From: Streptococcus cuniculi
Lineage (GTDB): Bacteria; Bacillota; Bacilli; Lactobacillales; Streptococcaceae
Length of the DNA: 64,000 nucleotides
Direction of reading: 5' to 3'
Assembly (NCBI RefSeq): GCF_001921845.1
Contig: NZ_MSJM01000003.1
Location: 237,243 to 301,242 of the forward strand
Shown here: one piece after another, positions 56,446 through 64,000 of the stretch
Position numbering within the stretch: position 1 is the first letter of the stretch
Layout: the number at the start of each line of letters is the position of its first letter
Translations under genes and position numbers: made by a program
Notes under the pieces: generated by a model
Database searches by the model: none
Told to the model about the DNA's origin: nothing
What the model saw: the letters and a program-made list of their open reading frames with translations, nothing else

Positions 56446-57660
56446 CTACCGTCTATACTGGCGCAAGAAGCGTGTCATCTTTTCTTGGATTTCGGCCAAT
56501 TCATCCACACGTGGAAGATAGACGATGCGGAAATGGTCTGGCTCTTTCCAGTTGAAACCGCGTCCGTGAACCAGCAAGATTTTCTCCTGTTTCAAAAAGT
56601 CCAAGACAAACTGCTCATCATCATCAATCCGATACATTTCGCGGTCAATTTTCGGGAAGATATAAAGTCCTGCCTTGGGCTTCACAGCAGACAAGCCAGG
56701 AATATCGCTGATTGCTTTTGTAATAAATTCCCGTTGCTCATAAAGACGTCCACCTGGCATCAAGAGCTTGTCAACGGACTGGTAGCCTCCAAGCGAGGTT
56801 TGCACTACCTGTTGGGCCAAGACATTCGAGCAAAGACGCATATTAGACAACATATTGAGGCCCTCAATATAGCCCTTTACATGACGTTTTGGTCCAGACA
56901 AGACCATCCACCCCACACGGAAACCGCAGATACGGTGCGATTTGGACAGACCATTCATGGTGACGACAAATAAATCTGGTGCCAAGGTCGCAATCGGAAT
57001 ATGCACAGCACCATCAAAAACCATACGGTCATAAATTTCATCCGAGAAGATAATCAACTCGTGGCGACGCGCAATATCCACAATCCCCTCTAGGATTTCT
57101 TTCGGGTATAAAGCACCTGTTGGATTGTTAGGATTGATCAAGACGAGTGCCTTGGTACGAGAAGTGATTTTCGACTCCATATCTTCCAAATCTGGATACC
57201 AATCCGCCGCCTCATCACAGACATAGTGGACCGCATGTCCGCCTGCCAAGCTGACAGCCGCTGTCCAAAGAGGATAATCAGGCATCGGCACCAAGACCTC
57301 GTCACCATTGTCCAAAAGTCCCTGCATGGACATAACGATTAACTCGCTGACCCCATTTCCCAAATAAATATCTTCAATATCTACATTTGGAAAATTCTTC
57401 AACTGGCAATACTGCATAATAGCCTTACGAGCCGAAAAAATCCCCTTACTATTGGAATAACCTTCTGATTTCCGCGCATTGTGAATCAAATCATGAATCA
57501 CCTCATCTGGCGCCGTAAAGCCAAACTCAGCAGGATTTCCCGTATTTAAACGCAAAATTTGCTCACCATTTGCCCGCATGCGCATCGCTTCTTCTAATAC
57601 TGGCCCACGAATATCATAGGCCACGTCGTCTAATTTCATTGATTTATCAAACTGTCTCAT
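56446..57660 (-). CDS. pyridoxal phosphate-dependent aminotransferase (AlaT-like)
   Basis: This is a 404-residue class I/II aminotransferase, most like bacterial alanine transaminases such as AlaT. LNTGNPAEFGF at about residues 39-49 is the substrate-binding region, NPNNPTGALY near residue 174 holds the PLP-binding Asn, and NGLSKSHRICGFRVGW near residue 240 holds the PLP-linked Lys. It is upstream of codY on the same strand, an arrangement common to streptococci. The ATG at 57660 follows GAGGGAAACTTG. The UspA gene is divergent. The amino-acid substrate (alanine with pyruvate) is an inference from the family. Confidence 0.9.
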   Translation of the reverse strand: MRQFDKSMKLDDVAYDIRGPVLEEAMRMRANGEQILRLNTGNPAEFGFTAPDEVIHDLIHNARKSEGYSNSKGIFSARKAIMQYCQLKNFPNVDIEDIYLGNGVSELIVMSMQGLLDNGDEVLVPMPDYPLWTAAVSLAGGHAVHYVCDEAADWYPDLEDMESKITSRTKALVLINPNNPTGALYPKEILEGIVDIARRHELIIFSDEIYDRMVFDGAVHIPIATLAPDLFVVTMNGLSKSHRICGFRVGWMVLSGPKRHVKGYIEGLNMLSNMRLCSNVLAQQVVQTSLGGYQSVDKLLMPGGRLYEQREFITKAISDIPGLSAVKPKAGLYIFPKIDREMYRIDDDEQFVLDFLKQEKILLVHGRGFNWKEPDHFRIVYLPRVDELAEIQEKMTRFLRQYRR

Positions 57661-57782
57661 CAAGTTTCCCTCGACTTTCTACTGGTATTATTTTAGCCTA
57701 AATTCCTCAAAATAACAAGAACTACTTCACTTTTCCTCCAAAATATGTTATAATATATAGGGAAAGAAAGGGGTGAAGACCT

Positions 57783-58235
57783 ATGACACAATCTTATCAC
57801 ACTATTCTGGTCGCAGTCGATGGTTCAAAAGAAGCTGAATTAGCGCTCCACAAAGCCATTCATGTTGCAAAGCGCAACCAGGCACGACTGATTATTGCCC
57901 ACGTCATTGACACACGCGCACTGCACAATGTTGCAGCTTTCGATGCTGCCATCTATGAAACACTTGAGCAGGAAGCCCAAACGCTCCTCAAGGAATACCA
58001 AGAAAAGGCGCTGCAAGCAGGTCTCATTGATGTACAAATCGTTCTCGAATTTGGGAATCCTAAAACCCTCCTTGCCCACGATATTCCTAAAGAAACAGGC
58101 GCTGACTTGATGCTCTTAGGCGCAACAGGTCTCAATACCTTTGAACGCCTCCTCATCGGATCTTCTTCCGAATACATCCTCCGCCACACCACCATTGATT
58201 TGCTGGTTGTGCGAGATAAAGATAAAACCATGTAG
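57783..58235 (+). CDS. universal stress protein UspA family
   Basis: This is a 150-residue single-domain UspA protein. YHTILVAVDGSKEAELALHKA is the conserved first strand and helix, and LMLLGATGLNTFERLLIGSSSEYILRH near residues 109-135 contains the G-x2-G-x9-G-S/T ATP-binding motif, so it may bind ATP. Such proteins respond to starvation and stress; the exact role is not known. It is divergent from the aminotransferase gene, across 120 bases. AGAAAGGGGTGAAGACCT precedes the ATG. Confidence 0.92.
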   Translation: MTQSYHTILVAVDGSKEAELALHKAIHVAKRNQARLIIAHVIDTRALHNVAAFDAAIYETLEQEAQTLLKEYQEKALQAGLIDVQIVLEFGNPKTLLAHDIPKETGADLMLLGATGLNTFERLLIGSSSEYILRHTTIDLLVVRDKDKTM

Positions 58236-58342
58236 TATATACTGGATTGAGAAAGGAAGAGGACGAGGCAAGGAGCTGCCGATAGAACTAGCGTCCATCA
58301 AAGCGGCTTAACGATGTCCGAATCTTTATTCAATTCACTATA
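58236..58342. repeat. short palindromic intergenic repeat (family 5)
   Basis: The ends, TATACTGGATTGAG on the left and, read on the other strand, TATAGTGAATTGAA on the right, are inverted with few differences. The interior has no coding sign. It lies right after the UspA stop codon and runs into the terminator. Confidence 0.55.
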
Positions 58343-58369
58343 AAAGCGACGGGTTCCCGTCGCTTTTAT
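58340..58369. terminator. bidirectional terminator after the UspA gene
   Basis: ATAAAAGCGACGGG and CCCGTCGCTTTTAT form a perfect 14-bp stem around TT. It lies between the convergent UspA and MazG-like genes and covers the latter's stop codon. Confidence 0.88.
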
Positions 58370-58884
58370 GATTTATCTTTTGTCATCTGTCGCTCTAATT
58401 CCTTTTGAATAGCAGGTTCTGGAGCAAATCTTTCTTCCCAATCATCTGGTTTTAAAATTTTATGGGTCACAGGGTCAAAATGCGCCCGTCCGTCCGGGAA
58501 AATTTTTCCCATATTGGCCTGATGAACAATGTCAAAAATTGGCTTTGGATCAACACCCATCAAGGCAAAAGAACCATAGGTGAAATAGAGCAAATCAAGC
58601 AAGGCATCGACCTGACCCAACAAGGGATTAGCTGGTTTTTCCTTCTGTTGAGACTTGATAGCAGCCCTATCTAAAGCCTGATGAAGGCTTTGAATACCCC
58701 CTTTAAACTCCTCATCATTCCTTGATGTCGCATATAAAAATTCGACAATTTCCTCTAGCTTAAAATCGGCTCGATGGAGGGCAGTTTGCCCATCGTAGGC
58801 TTTGGGAGACTCTTGGGTCATCCCATCCATTTTGGCATGAAATTCCTTGACCGCATTGAACTGAGAATCTTTACTGCGAAACAT
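58366..58884 (-). CDS. MazG/PRA-PH-like putative nucleotide pyrophosphohydrolase
   Basis: This is a 172-residue protein with an all-alpha NTP pyrophosphohydrolase layout. DFKLEEIVEFLYATS near residues 40-54 and GQVDALLDLLYFTYG near residues 90-104 fit the E-x-x-E and (E/V)-D-A-x-x-D metal motifs of MazG and phosphoribosyl-ATP pyrophosphohydrolase families. The C-terminal DGRAHFDPVTHKILKPDDWE is typical of a streptococcal group of such proteins. It overlaps the upstream HAD gene by 14 bases, so they are one operon. The nucleotide substrate is unknown; house-cleaning of unusual nucleotides is plausible. Confidence 0.75.
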   Translation of the reverse strand: MFRSKDSQFNAVKEFHAKMDGMTQESPKAYDGQTALHRADFKLEEIVEFLYATSRNDEEFKGGIQSLHQALDRAAIKSQQKEKPANPLLGQVDALLDLLYFTYGSFALMGVDPKPIFDIVHQANMGKIFPDGRAHFDPVTHKILKPDDWEERFAPEPAIQKELERQMTKDKS

Positions 58885-59737
58885 CTACTCCTCCTTCAAC
58901 GAGACCGAAATGCTCTAAGGCCTTAAAAATACCATCATGGTTATTACTGTCCGTTACATAAAAGGCTGCCTGACGGGCCTTTCGAGTCCCATTTTTCATC
59001 GCAACCGAATACGTCACACCAGCCAGCATTTCCAAGTCATTATTGGAATCACCAAAGACCATGACTTCATCGAGCGTAAAGTGGTACTGCTTACCAACAC
59101 GCTTGATGCCCTCTAATTTCGAATTTCCCTTCGAAATAATATCCACCGCATAAGGGCTCGAACGCGTAAAATCTAAATTCGGAAACTGCGAAGCCAGCTT
59201 TCTCGTCTCCCTTTCTGTCGCGAGTAACATCATTTGATAAATCGAGCGTTCAGAAATAATCCGCAACTGTTCCTTATCTTGAGGACTGACTTTTCGGATA
59301 AAGCGGTTGAAGATAAAATTGACCAGTCCAGCCCAAGAAGGCGGAATCATCCGCGTCAAGCGATAGGCAAGATTGCCACCACCAAAACTCATAATCCGAC
59401 TGCCAGCTACTCCAAAAGCCGTCCCGAAAGAGAGGTCTTTCTTGTATTTTTTTGCGTATTCAATCAAGGCTGGCATATCTTCTTTCGGCAGTTCCTGCAT
59501 AAAGAGGACCTTTTCCCGTGATAGGATGTACTGACCATTGTAGGTCACCGCAAAATCCATGCCCAAGGAAGCCATATACTGGAGAACGAAGCGAGGTCCC
59601 CGACCCGTAGCTAGCCCTACCAAAATCCCCTGTTTCTTCAATTGATTGATAGCTGAGATTGTTGACGGGCTAATCGTTCGATTATCTGTCAACAAGGTCC
59701 CATCTATATCGAAAAAAACAGCCTTAATCTCCAACAT
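58871..59737 (-). CDS. Cof-type HAD superfamily phosphatase
   Basis: This is a 288-residue HAD-IIB (Cof) phosphatase. Motif I is AVFFDIDGTLLTDN near residues 6-19, with the nucleophile and acid/base Asp; motif II is GLATGRGPRF near residue 42; motif III is the Lys in GNSKLEGIKRV; motif IV is MVFGDSNNDLEML near residue 231. Cof proteins act on sugar phosphates, nucleotides or PLP. The start at 59737 is taken because MLEIKAVFFDIDGTL fits the family; the ribosome-binding site AGGTGAG is close to it. It is followed by, and overlaps, the MazG-like gene. Confidence 0.9.
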   Translation of the reverse strand: MLEIKAVFFDIDGTLLTDNRTISPSTISAINQLKKQGILVGLATGRGPRFVLQYMASLGMDFAVTYNGQYILSREKVLFMQELPKEDMPALIEYAKKYKKDLSFGTAFGVAGSRIMSFGGGNLAYRLTRMIPPSWAGLVNFIFNRFIRKVSPQDKEQLRIISERSIYQMMLLATERETRKLASQFPNLDFTRSSPYAVDIISKGNSKLEGIKRVGKQYHFTLDEVMVFGDSNNDLEMLAGVTYSVAMKNGTRKARQAAFYVTDSNNHDGIFKALEHFGLVEGGVDVSQ

Positions 59738-59803
59738 CTCACCTACTTTTCTGCATTTTATGTTACAATTAGTATACCACATTTGGAAAGAATCTGAAAG
59801 TTT

Positions 59804-60763
59804 ATGAAAAATATTCTTGTCTTACATACAGGCGGTACCATTTCCATGCAAGCAGATAGCACAGGAAAGGTCACCACAAATCAAGAAAATCCTATGAATC
59901 ATGTCTCTGTTCCAATCGAAGGAATTCAAGTCACAGCGCTAGATATCTTCAATCTTCCTAGCCCCTACATGACCCCAAATCATATGCTTCAGCTCTATCA
60001 CAAGATTAAGGAGGAGGCAGGTCATTACGACGGAGTGGTCATCACACACGGAACAGATACCCTCGAAGAAACGGCCTATTTTCTTGATACCATGGACTTA
60101 CCCAATCTTCCAGTTGTTTTGACAGGTGCCATGCGCTCATCAAATGAACTAGGAAGCGACGGAGTTTACAATTACCTCACTGCCCTGCGCGTTGCTAGTC
60201 ATGACAAGGCAAAAGACAAGGGCGTACTCGTGGTCATGAACGATGAAATTCACGCGGCAAAATACGTTACCAAGACCCATACAACCAATGTCGGAACCTT
60301 CCAAACACCGACCCACGGACCACTTGGCCTTGTGATGAAACACGAAATTCTCTACTTCAAAAATGCAGAATCTCGCGTCCGCTTTGATTTAGATAAGATT
60401 TCAGGATTTGTGCCAATTATCCCTGCCTACGCTGGAATGAAAACAGAGTTACTAGACATGCTAGACATCAGCAAACTTGACGGCCTCATCATCGAAGCCT
60501 TTGGCGCAGGAAATCTACCGCAGGAAGTTGCAACCAAGCTCAACATCTTCCTTGAAGCGGGAATTCCCATCGCTCTGGTTTCCCGTTGTTTCAACGGAAT
60601 TGCAGAACCCGTCTATGCCTACGCTGGTGGCGGAGTGAGATTGCACCAAGACGGCATCTTCTTTGTCAAGGAACTCAACGCCCCCAAAGCTCGTCTCAAA
60701 CTCCTCATCGCCCTAAATGCCGGTTTGAAAGGGCAAGAGTTGAAAGACTATATGGAAGGCTGA
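59804..60763 (+). CDS. type I L-asparaginase
   Basis: This enzyme hydrolyses asparagine to aspartate and ammonia. It has 319 residues and no signal peptide, so it is cytosolic, like AnsA of B. subtilis. The two catalytic threonines are visible: LVLHTGGTISM (residues 5-15) and VVITHGTDTLEETAYFL near residue 78. KTHTTNVGTFQTP and the GLIIEAFGAGNLP segment near residue 221 follow. It is divergent from the HAD gene across 66 bases and ends at a strong terminator. AGAATCTGAAAG lies before the ATG; the ribosome-binding site is weak. Confidence 0.93.
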   Translation: MKNILVLHTGGTISMQADSTGKVTTNQENPMNHVSVPIEGIQVTALDIFNLPSPYMTPNHMLQLYHKIKEEAGHYDGVVITHGTDTLEETAYFLDTMDLPNLPVVLTGAMRSSNELGSDGVYNYLTALRVASHDKAKDKGVLVVMNDEIHAAKYVTKTHTTNVGTFQTPTHGPLGLVMKHEILYFKNAESRVRFDLDKISGFVPIIPAYAGMKTELLDMLDISKLDGLIIEAFGAGNLPQEVATKLNIFLEAGIPIALVSRCFNGIAEPVYAYAGGGVRLHQDGIFFVKELNAPKARLKLLIALNAGLKGQELKDYMEG

Positions 60764-60806
60764 TGAACTATTCTATCTTGAATGATGACTCTATTATAAA
60801 ACACAA

Positions 60807-60835
60807 AACTTCCTAGGCCGAGGGCCTAGGAAGTT
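60807..60835. terminator. bidirectional terminator between asparaginase and recG
   Basis: AACTTCCTAGGCC and GGCCTAGGAAGTT form a perfect 13-bp stem with a GAG loop, followed by TTTTA on the plus strand. It serves both convergent genes. Confidence 0.9.
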
Positions 60836-60837
60836 TT

Positions 60838-62853
60838 TTAATCTAATCGCTCTTCTTTTCTTAAATACGGTAATAAGACCTGCCATTCGGACCGGCTTTG
60901 CCAATCTGGCTCTGACACAATCTGAACTGCTACTCGCCTTGCCTCTTCTAAGATGGCATAGTCTTCGATGATATTGGCCACCTGAAATTCAGGCAAGCCC
61001 GATTGACGCGTTCCAAAGATTTCACCAGAGCCCCGCATTTTCAAATCTTCTTCTGCTAGGACAAATCCATCTGTTGTTTCCGTCATAATCCGCATCCGAT
61101 CCTTACCCGAATCTGTTTTGGGATTGGCCACCAAAATCGCATAGGATTGCTTCTGACCACGACCAACACGACCTCGCAACTGATGCAATTGGCTCAAGCC
61201 AAACCGGTCTGCGTCCATTATCACCATGACCGTTGCATTCGGGACATTAACTCCTACCTCAATCACAGTAGTGGACACAAGAATATCGGTCTCTCCCTCC
61301 TTGAAGGTCTGCATAATCGCCTCTTTTTCATCATTTTTCATTTGACCATGAAGTAAGGCGATACTTGCTTTCCCCTTAAAATATGCTGCCAATTCCTCTT
61401 CCAAAGCAATGGCATTTTTCAAATCAAGTGCTTCTGATTCCTCAATCAAAGGCGAAATGACATAAACCTGCGCACCTTTCGTTAGTTCTTTTTCGAGCCA
61501 CTCCAACACAACTGGAAATTGCTCATGCTTGACCCAGCGGGTCACAATGGGCTTACGCCCTGCTGGAAGCTGATTGATAATCGATACATCCATATCACCA
61601 AAAGAGGTAATCGCTAACGTTCTAGGAATAGGCGTTGCCGTCATCATCAAGACATCAGGATTTGCTCCTTTTTCCCGCAATAATCGCCGCTGTTTAACAC
61701 CAAAACGATGCTGCTCGTCCGTGACCACCAAACCTAAACGATGATACGTTACTCCGTCCTGGATAAGCGCATGAGTTCCTACAATCATATCCACCTGTCC
61801 AGATTCAATCGCCGCTAAAGCTGTCCTACGAGGTGCTGCCCGCATCCCACCTGTCAATAAAGCAATCGATAAGTCCGGAAAGAGCTGAGATAAACTTTCA
61901 AAATGTTGCTCTGCCAAAATCTCAGTTGGCACCATGATTGCCGATTGCATCCCAGCCGTATAGGCTGCATACATGGCTAAAGCAGCTACTACCGTCTTGC
62001 CTGAACCGACATCTCCCTGCAAGAGACGATTCATGTGTCCTACAGACTTCATATCCGCCAAAATTTCATCTAACGCCCTACCTTGGGCTTCTGTCAACTC
62101 AAATGGCAAAGAAGCAATTTTTTCTTTCACTGCAAGTGCATTATAGAGAATTTCTACACCGTCTGATGCTACCTTGTTAGCCACCTTTAACTGTTGTAAA
62201 CGCAACTGAAAATAAAATAATTCCTCAAATTTGATGCGCCGCAAAGCCTGCTTGTATTCTCCTAACTCTTTTGGAAAATGCATGGCTCGCACCGCCTGTC
62301 TGCGATCCATTAAGCGGTAGCGCTCCATCAAGGCTTGTGGTAGATTTTCTCCTAACAATTTGTCATATCCCTTATCAAACGCTGCCTTTACTAGTTTTAC
62401 AACACTGGCCTGAGAAATCCCCTGCGCAACATGGTAGATTGGCTGTAATTCATCCTCTAATTGGGCAACCAGCTTCATACCCGTTACACCAGCCTTTGCC
62501 TTGTCCCACTTTCCCCAAACAGCAAGTTCTTGCCCTACCTCAACTCGATCCGCAAGATACGGTTGATTGAAAAAGGAGACTGCTATGACCACTTCTCCCT
62601 GCTTAAGTGAAAAGCGCAACTTATTCCGCTTAAAACCATAATATTGAACAGTCGCAGGCGTCATTACGACACCAGAAATCAAAGCCTTTTCCCCATCTTC
62701 TAAGTCCAACACCGACCGGGCCGCAAAATCATCATAACGAAAAGGATAGTAGCATAGTACATCCTCTACCGTCTCTAACCCCAACTGTTGAAATTTCACA
62801 GCCGACTTCTCACCCACACCAGGAAGGGCTGTCAATTTATCTTCTAAACTCAT
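60838..62853 (-). CDS. recG: ATP-dependent DNA helicase RecG
   Basis: RecG drives replication-fork reversal and branch migration. It has 671 residues, the usual streptococcal length. The N-terminal wedge/OB region (about residues 1-235) precedes helicase motifs: LLQGDVGSGKTVVAAL (Walker A, near residue 276), VVTDEQHRFG (DEQH box), MMTATPIPRTLAI, and STTVIEVGVNVPNA; QLRGRVGRG is motif VI near residue 565. The second of two adjacent ATGs (62853) is chosen because MSLEDKLTALPGVG is the family start. The mRNA may have almost no leader. Confidence 0.96.
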   Translation of the reverse strand: MSLEDKLTALPGVGEKSAVKFQQLGLETVEDVLCYYPFRYDDFAARSVLDLEDGEKALISGVVMTPATVQYYGFKRNKLRFSLKQGEVVIAVSFFNQPYLADRVEVGQELAVWGKWDKAKAGVTGMKLVAQLEDELQPIYHVAQGISQASVVKLVKAAFDKGYDKLLGENLPQALMERYRLMDRRQAVRAMHFPKELGEYKQALRRIKFEELFYFQLRLQQLKVANKVASDGVEILYNALAVKEKIASLPFELTEAQGRALDEILADMKSVGHMNRLLQGDVGSGKTVVAALAMYAAYTAGMQSAIMVPTEILAEQHFESLSQLFPDLSIALLTGGMRAAPRRTALAAIESGQVDMIVGTHALIQDGVTYHRLGLVVTDEQHRFGVKQRRLLREKGANPDVLMMTATPIPRTLAITSFGDMDVSIINQLPAGRKPIVTRWVKHEQFPVVLEWLEKELTKGAQVYVISPLIEESEALDLKNAIALEEELAAYFKGKASIALLHGQMKNDEKEAIMQTFKEGETDILVSTTVIEVGVNVPNATVMVIMDADRFGLSQLHQLRGRVGRGQKQSYAILVANPKTDSGKDRMRIMTETTDGFVLAEEDLKMRGSGEIFGTRQSGLPEFQVANIIEDYAILEEARRVAVQIVSEPDWQSRSEWQVLLPYLRKEERLD

Positions 62854-62862
62854 CATACCTTG

Positions 62863-62871
62863 ATTATAACA
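62863..62871 (-). promoter_or_regulatory. extended -10 promoter of recG
   Basis: On the minus strand TGTTATAAT forms an extended -10 element; no good -35 is seen (TGGTAC at the 17-base distance). The first recG ATG (62856) lies seven bases after it, at the expected transcription start. Confidence 0.55.
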
Positions 62872-63003
62872 AAAAAAGATAAAAAGTACCATGTCTGCTC
62901 ATCCCGAGCATATTAGTGGAGCATTTCCCTTCTCTTAACTGACACATTACCTAATCGAACTTGGTAGCATTTCGGACTTTCCTCTACATAAACGAAACAA
63001 AAA

Positions 63004-63025
63004 AGCAACCTATATTATGGTTGCT
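63004..63025 (-). terminator. terminator of the tRNA cluster
   Basis: AGCAACC and GGTTGCT form a 7-bp stem with an 8-base loop. On the minus strand it is followed by TTTTTTG, five bases after tRNA-Pro. Confidence 0.85.
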
Positions 63026-63029
63026 ACAA

Positions 63030-63103
63030 TCGGGAAGACAGGATTCGAACCTGCGACACCTTGGTCCCAAACCAAGTACTCTACCAAGCTGAGCTACTTC
63101 CCG
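63030..63103 (-). tRNA. tRNA-Pro (anticodon TGG)
   Basis: The minus strand folds as a normal cloverleaf: acceptor CGGGAAG/CTTCCCG, D-arm GCTC, anticodon stem TTGGT-ACCAA with TGG, and T-loop GTTCGAATC. It is the last gene of the cluster. No CCA is encoded. Confidence 0.95.
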
Positions 63104-63150
63104 TTCCCACTAAAAATAAATCTCCCCTAATGTCTCCATTAAGCGAGTCA

Positions 63151-63224
63151 TGCACCCTAGAGGAGTCGAACCTCTAACCGCCTGATTCGTAGTCAGGTAC
63201 TCTATCCAGTTGAGCTAAGGGTGC
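63151..63224 (-). tRNA. tRNA-Arg (anticodon ACG)
   Basis: The acceptor arms GCACCCT/AGGGTGC pair; the anticodon loop CTACGAA gives ACG, which is read as ICG after deamination. The T-loop is GTTCGACTC. It reads CGT/CGC/CGA arginine codons. Confidence 0.95.
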
Positions 63225-63231
63225 CTATTCA

Positions 63232-63315
63232 TGCCGAGGACCGGAATCGAACCGGTACGATGTTGCCATCGCAGGATTTTAAGTCCTGTGCGTCTGCCAG
63301 TTCCGCCACCCCGGC
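63232..63315 (-). tRNA. tRNA-Leu (anticodon TAA)
   Basis: This is a class II tRNA with a long variable arm (GATGGCAACATC). The acceptor GCCGGGG/CCTCGGC pairs with G-T wobble. The loop ACTTAAAA gives anticodon TAA, for TTA/TTG codons. Confidence 0.94.
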
Positions 63316-63322
63316 CTCTTCA

Positions 63323-63394
63323 AGCGAACGACGGGATTCGAACCCGCGACCCCCACCTTGGCAAGGTGGTGTTCTACCACTGAACTACGTTCGC
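63323..63394 (-). tRNA. tRNA-Gly (anticodon GCC)
   Basis: The acceptor GCGAACG/CGTTCGC pairs, the anticodon stem is CACCT/AGGTG, and the loop TTGCCAA gives GCC. This is the tRNA expected to be sensed by the GGC-specifier T-box upstream of glyQ in the same window. Confidence 0.95.
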
Positions 63395-63407
63395 ATTTAT
63401 CCCTCTA

Positions 63408-63480
63408 TGCCGGCTACATGACTTGAACACGCGACCCTCTGATTACAAATCAGATGCTCTACCAACTGAGCTAAGCCGGC
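63408..63480 (-). tRNA. tRNA-Thr (anticodon TGT)
   Basis: The acceptor GCCGGCT/AGCCGGC pairs; the anticodon stem TCTGA/TCAGA and loop TTTGTAA give TGT. The T-arm GTGTTCAAGTCATG closes normally. Confidence 0.95.
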
Positions 63481-63494
63481 CTATTTCTATCCTA

Positions 63495-63576
63495 TGCGGG
63501 TTAAGGGACTTGAACCCCCACGCCCGAAAGCGCCAGATCCTAAATCTGGTGCGTCTGCCAATTCCGCCAAACCCGC
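63495..63576 (-). tRNA. tRNA-Leu (anticodon TAG)
   Basis: This is a class II tRNA with variable arm GCGCTTTCGGGCGT. The acceptor GCGGGTT/AACCCGC pairs; the loop TTTAGGA gives TAG, for CTN leucine codons. Confidence 0.94.
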
Positions 63577-63578
63577 AA

Positions 63579-63651
63579 TGACCCGTGCTGGGCTCGAACC
63601 AGCGACCCTTTGATTAAAAGTCAAATGCTCTACCAACTGAGCTAACGAGTC
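63579..63651 (-). tRNA. tRNA-Lys (anticodon TTT)
   Basis: The acceptor GACTCGT/ACGGGTC pairs with one G-T; the anticodon stem TTTGA/TCAAA and loop CTTTTAA give TTT. The T-loop is GTTCGAGCC. Confidence 0.95.
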
Positions 63652-63707
63652 GATCTATTAATCGTTATATTCATAAGGATGCAAACTTCGTTTGCTCTAT
63701 CTCCAAC

Positions 63708-63734
63708 TTCAATTAATCCACTGGATTAATTGAA
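63708..63734. repeat. perfect palindrome between tRNA-Asp and tRNA-Lys
   Basis: TTCAATTAATCC and GGATTAATTGAA form a 12-bp stem with loop ACT, adjacent to the 3' end of tRNA-Asp. A smaller GCAAAC/GTTTGC hairpin is nearby at 63681-63695. The 83-base spacer is much longer than those between the other genes. Confidence 0.65.
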
Positions 63735-63807
63735 CGGTCCCGACGGGAATCGAACCCGCGATCTTCGCCGTGACAGGGCGACGTGATAACCGCTACACTA
63801 CGGGACC
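63735..63807 (-). tRNA. tRNA-Asp (anticodon GTC)
   Basis: The acceptor GGTCCCG/CGGGACC pairs; the anticodon stem CGCCC/GGGCG-type pairing and loop CTGTCAC give GTC. The T-loop is GTTCGATTC. Confidence 0.95.
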
Positions 63808-63875
63808 TATTTGTACTCGGACTAAAATCCTAGTCAATTTGATACAGATTTTTTAACGTCCTTAGTAACATATTA

Positions 63876-63948
63876 TGGGAGTTAACGGGATCGAACCGCT
63901 GACCCTCTGCTTGTAAGGCAGATGCTCTCCCAGCTGAGCTAAACTCCC
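63876..63948 (-). tRNA. tRNA-Val (anticodon TAC)
   Basis: The acceptor GGGAGTT/AACTCCC pairs; the anticodon stem TCTGC/GCAGA and loop CTTACAA give TAC. It is the first gene of the cluster in the window. In many streptococci tRNA-Val follows 5S rRNA, but no 5S sequence is recognised just upstream here. Confidence 0.95.
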
Positions 63949-64000
63949 TTTGGCGGAAGTTCAGCTCACTGGATTCCCCTGTCGTGCAATGACTACGTCA
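63949..64000. other. unassigned right-edge sequence
   Basis: The last 52 bases do not match the 3' end of a streptococcal 5S rRNA. On the minus strand one frame reads DVVIARQGNPVS then TGA, which might be the end of a coding gene, but 12 codons cannot support a call. Confidence 0.2.

Noticed and set aside
56407..56973. 188-codon plus-strand reading opposite the aminotransferase
   Set aside because: Antisense shadow of a conserved PLP enzyme; no start signal or family match.
63949..64000. 5S rRNA 3' end at the right edge
   Set aside because: The sequence does not match streptococcal 5S ends that I know, although a tRNA cluster of this kind often follows an rRNA operon.

Overview
The window looks like a chromosomal segment of a Streptococcus, most probably S. 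suis or a close relative. The reasons are moderate G+C, a metQ-M20 peptidase-metN-metI methionine block, a MET-box in front of metE, the streptococcal heat-shock chaperone ClpL behind CtsR boxes, codY beside pncA and gatCAB, and a nine-tRNA cluster of the kind that normally follows a streptococcal rRNA operon. The species is inferred from gene content and order. No phage, integrase, transposase, CRISPR array or recognisable defence locus was found.

Left part (0-7.4 kb): the start of a polyprenyl diphosphate synthase runs off the left edge, next to a type II NADH dehydrogenase with a DoxX-like membrane tail and a 'heptaprenyl synthase component I / Gx transporter' protein. This looks like the edge of a quinone-dependent respiratory locus. 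A TrkH/TrkA potassium uptake pair follows, split by about 750 bp of composite repeats, then a MATE exporter. 7.4-19 kb: DUF896 gene, glyS, an unrecognised small gene, and glyQ behind a T-box; an aldo/keto reductase; the D/L-methionine ABC transporter with an M20 dipeptidase; two paralogous small membrane proteins; a class-I glutamine amidotransferase. 19-24 kb: metE-metF, mnmE and a NUDIX hydrolase.

24-36 kb: a lipoprotein, YebC, a PadR/DUF2812 pair, a PsiE-like membrane protein, then a glucose/maltose sugar block: PTS EIICBA, an endo/exonuclease/phosphatase-family protein, glycogen phosphorylase and 4-alpha-glucanotransferase, with a divergent GntR/UTRA regulator. 36-46 kb: clpL, an atypical peptide deformylase, and the conserved yqeG-yqeH-yhbY-nadD-yqeK-rsfS-methyltransferase-tmcAL cluster for ribosome assembly, NAD synthesis and tRNA modification. 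46-57.7 kb: CutC, an EamA transporter, galT-galK with divergent galR, gatB-gatA-gatC, pncA, codY and an alanine-type aminotransferase. 57.7-63 kb: UspA, a MazG-like protein, a Cof-type HAD phosphatase, asparaginase and recG. The right edge carries nine tRNA genes on the minus strand.

Most genes are ordinary housekeeping genes, so the unusual material lies mainly between them. At least five families of palindromic or tandem intergenic repeats were found, one with a compensatory base change that supports a real hairpin. Several well-formed promoter/operator regions can be read directly (CtsR, CodY, MET-box, GalR, a MalR-like site, a PadR-type operator). mnmE and recG have promoters placed so that their mRNAs would be leaderless. 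The best candidate for something undescribed at the protein level is the 115-residue orphan gene coupled between glyQ and glyS.
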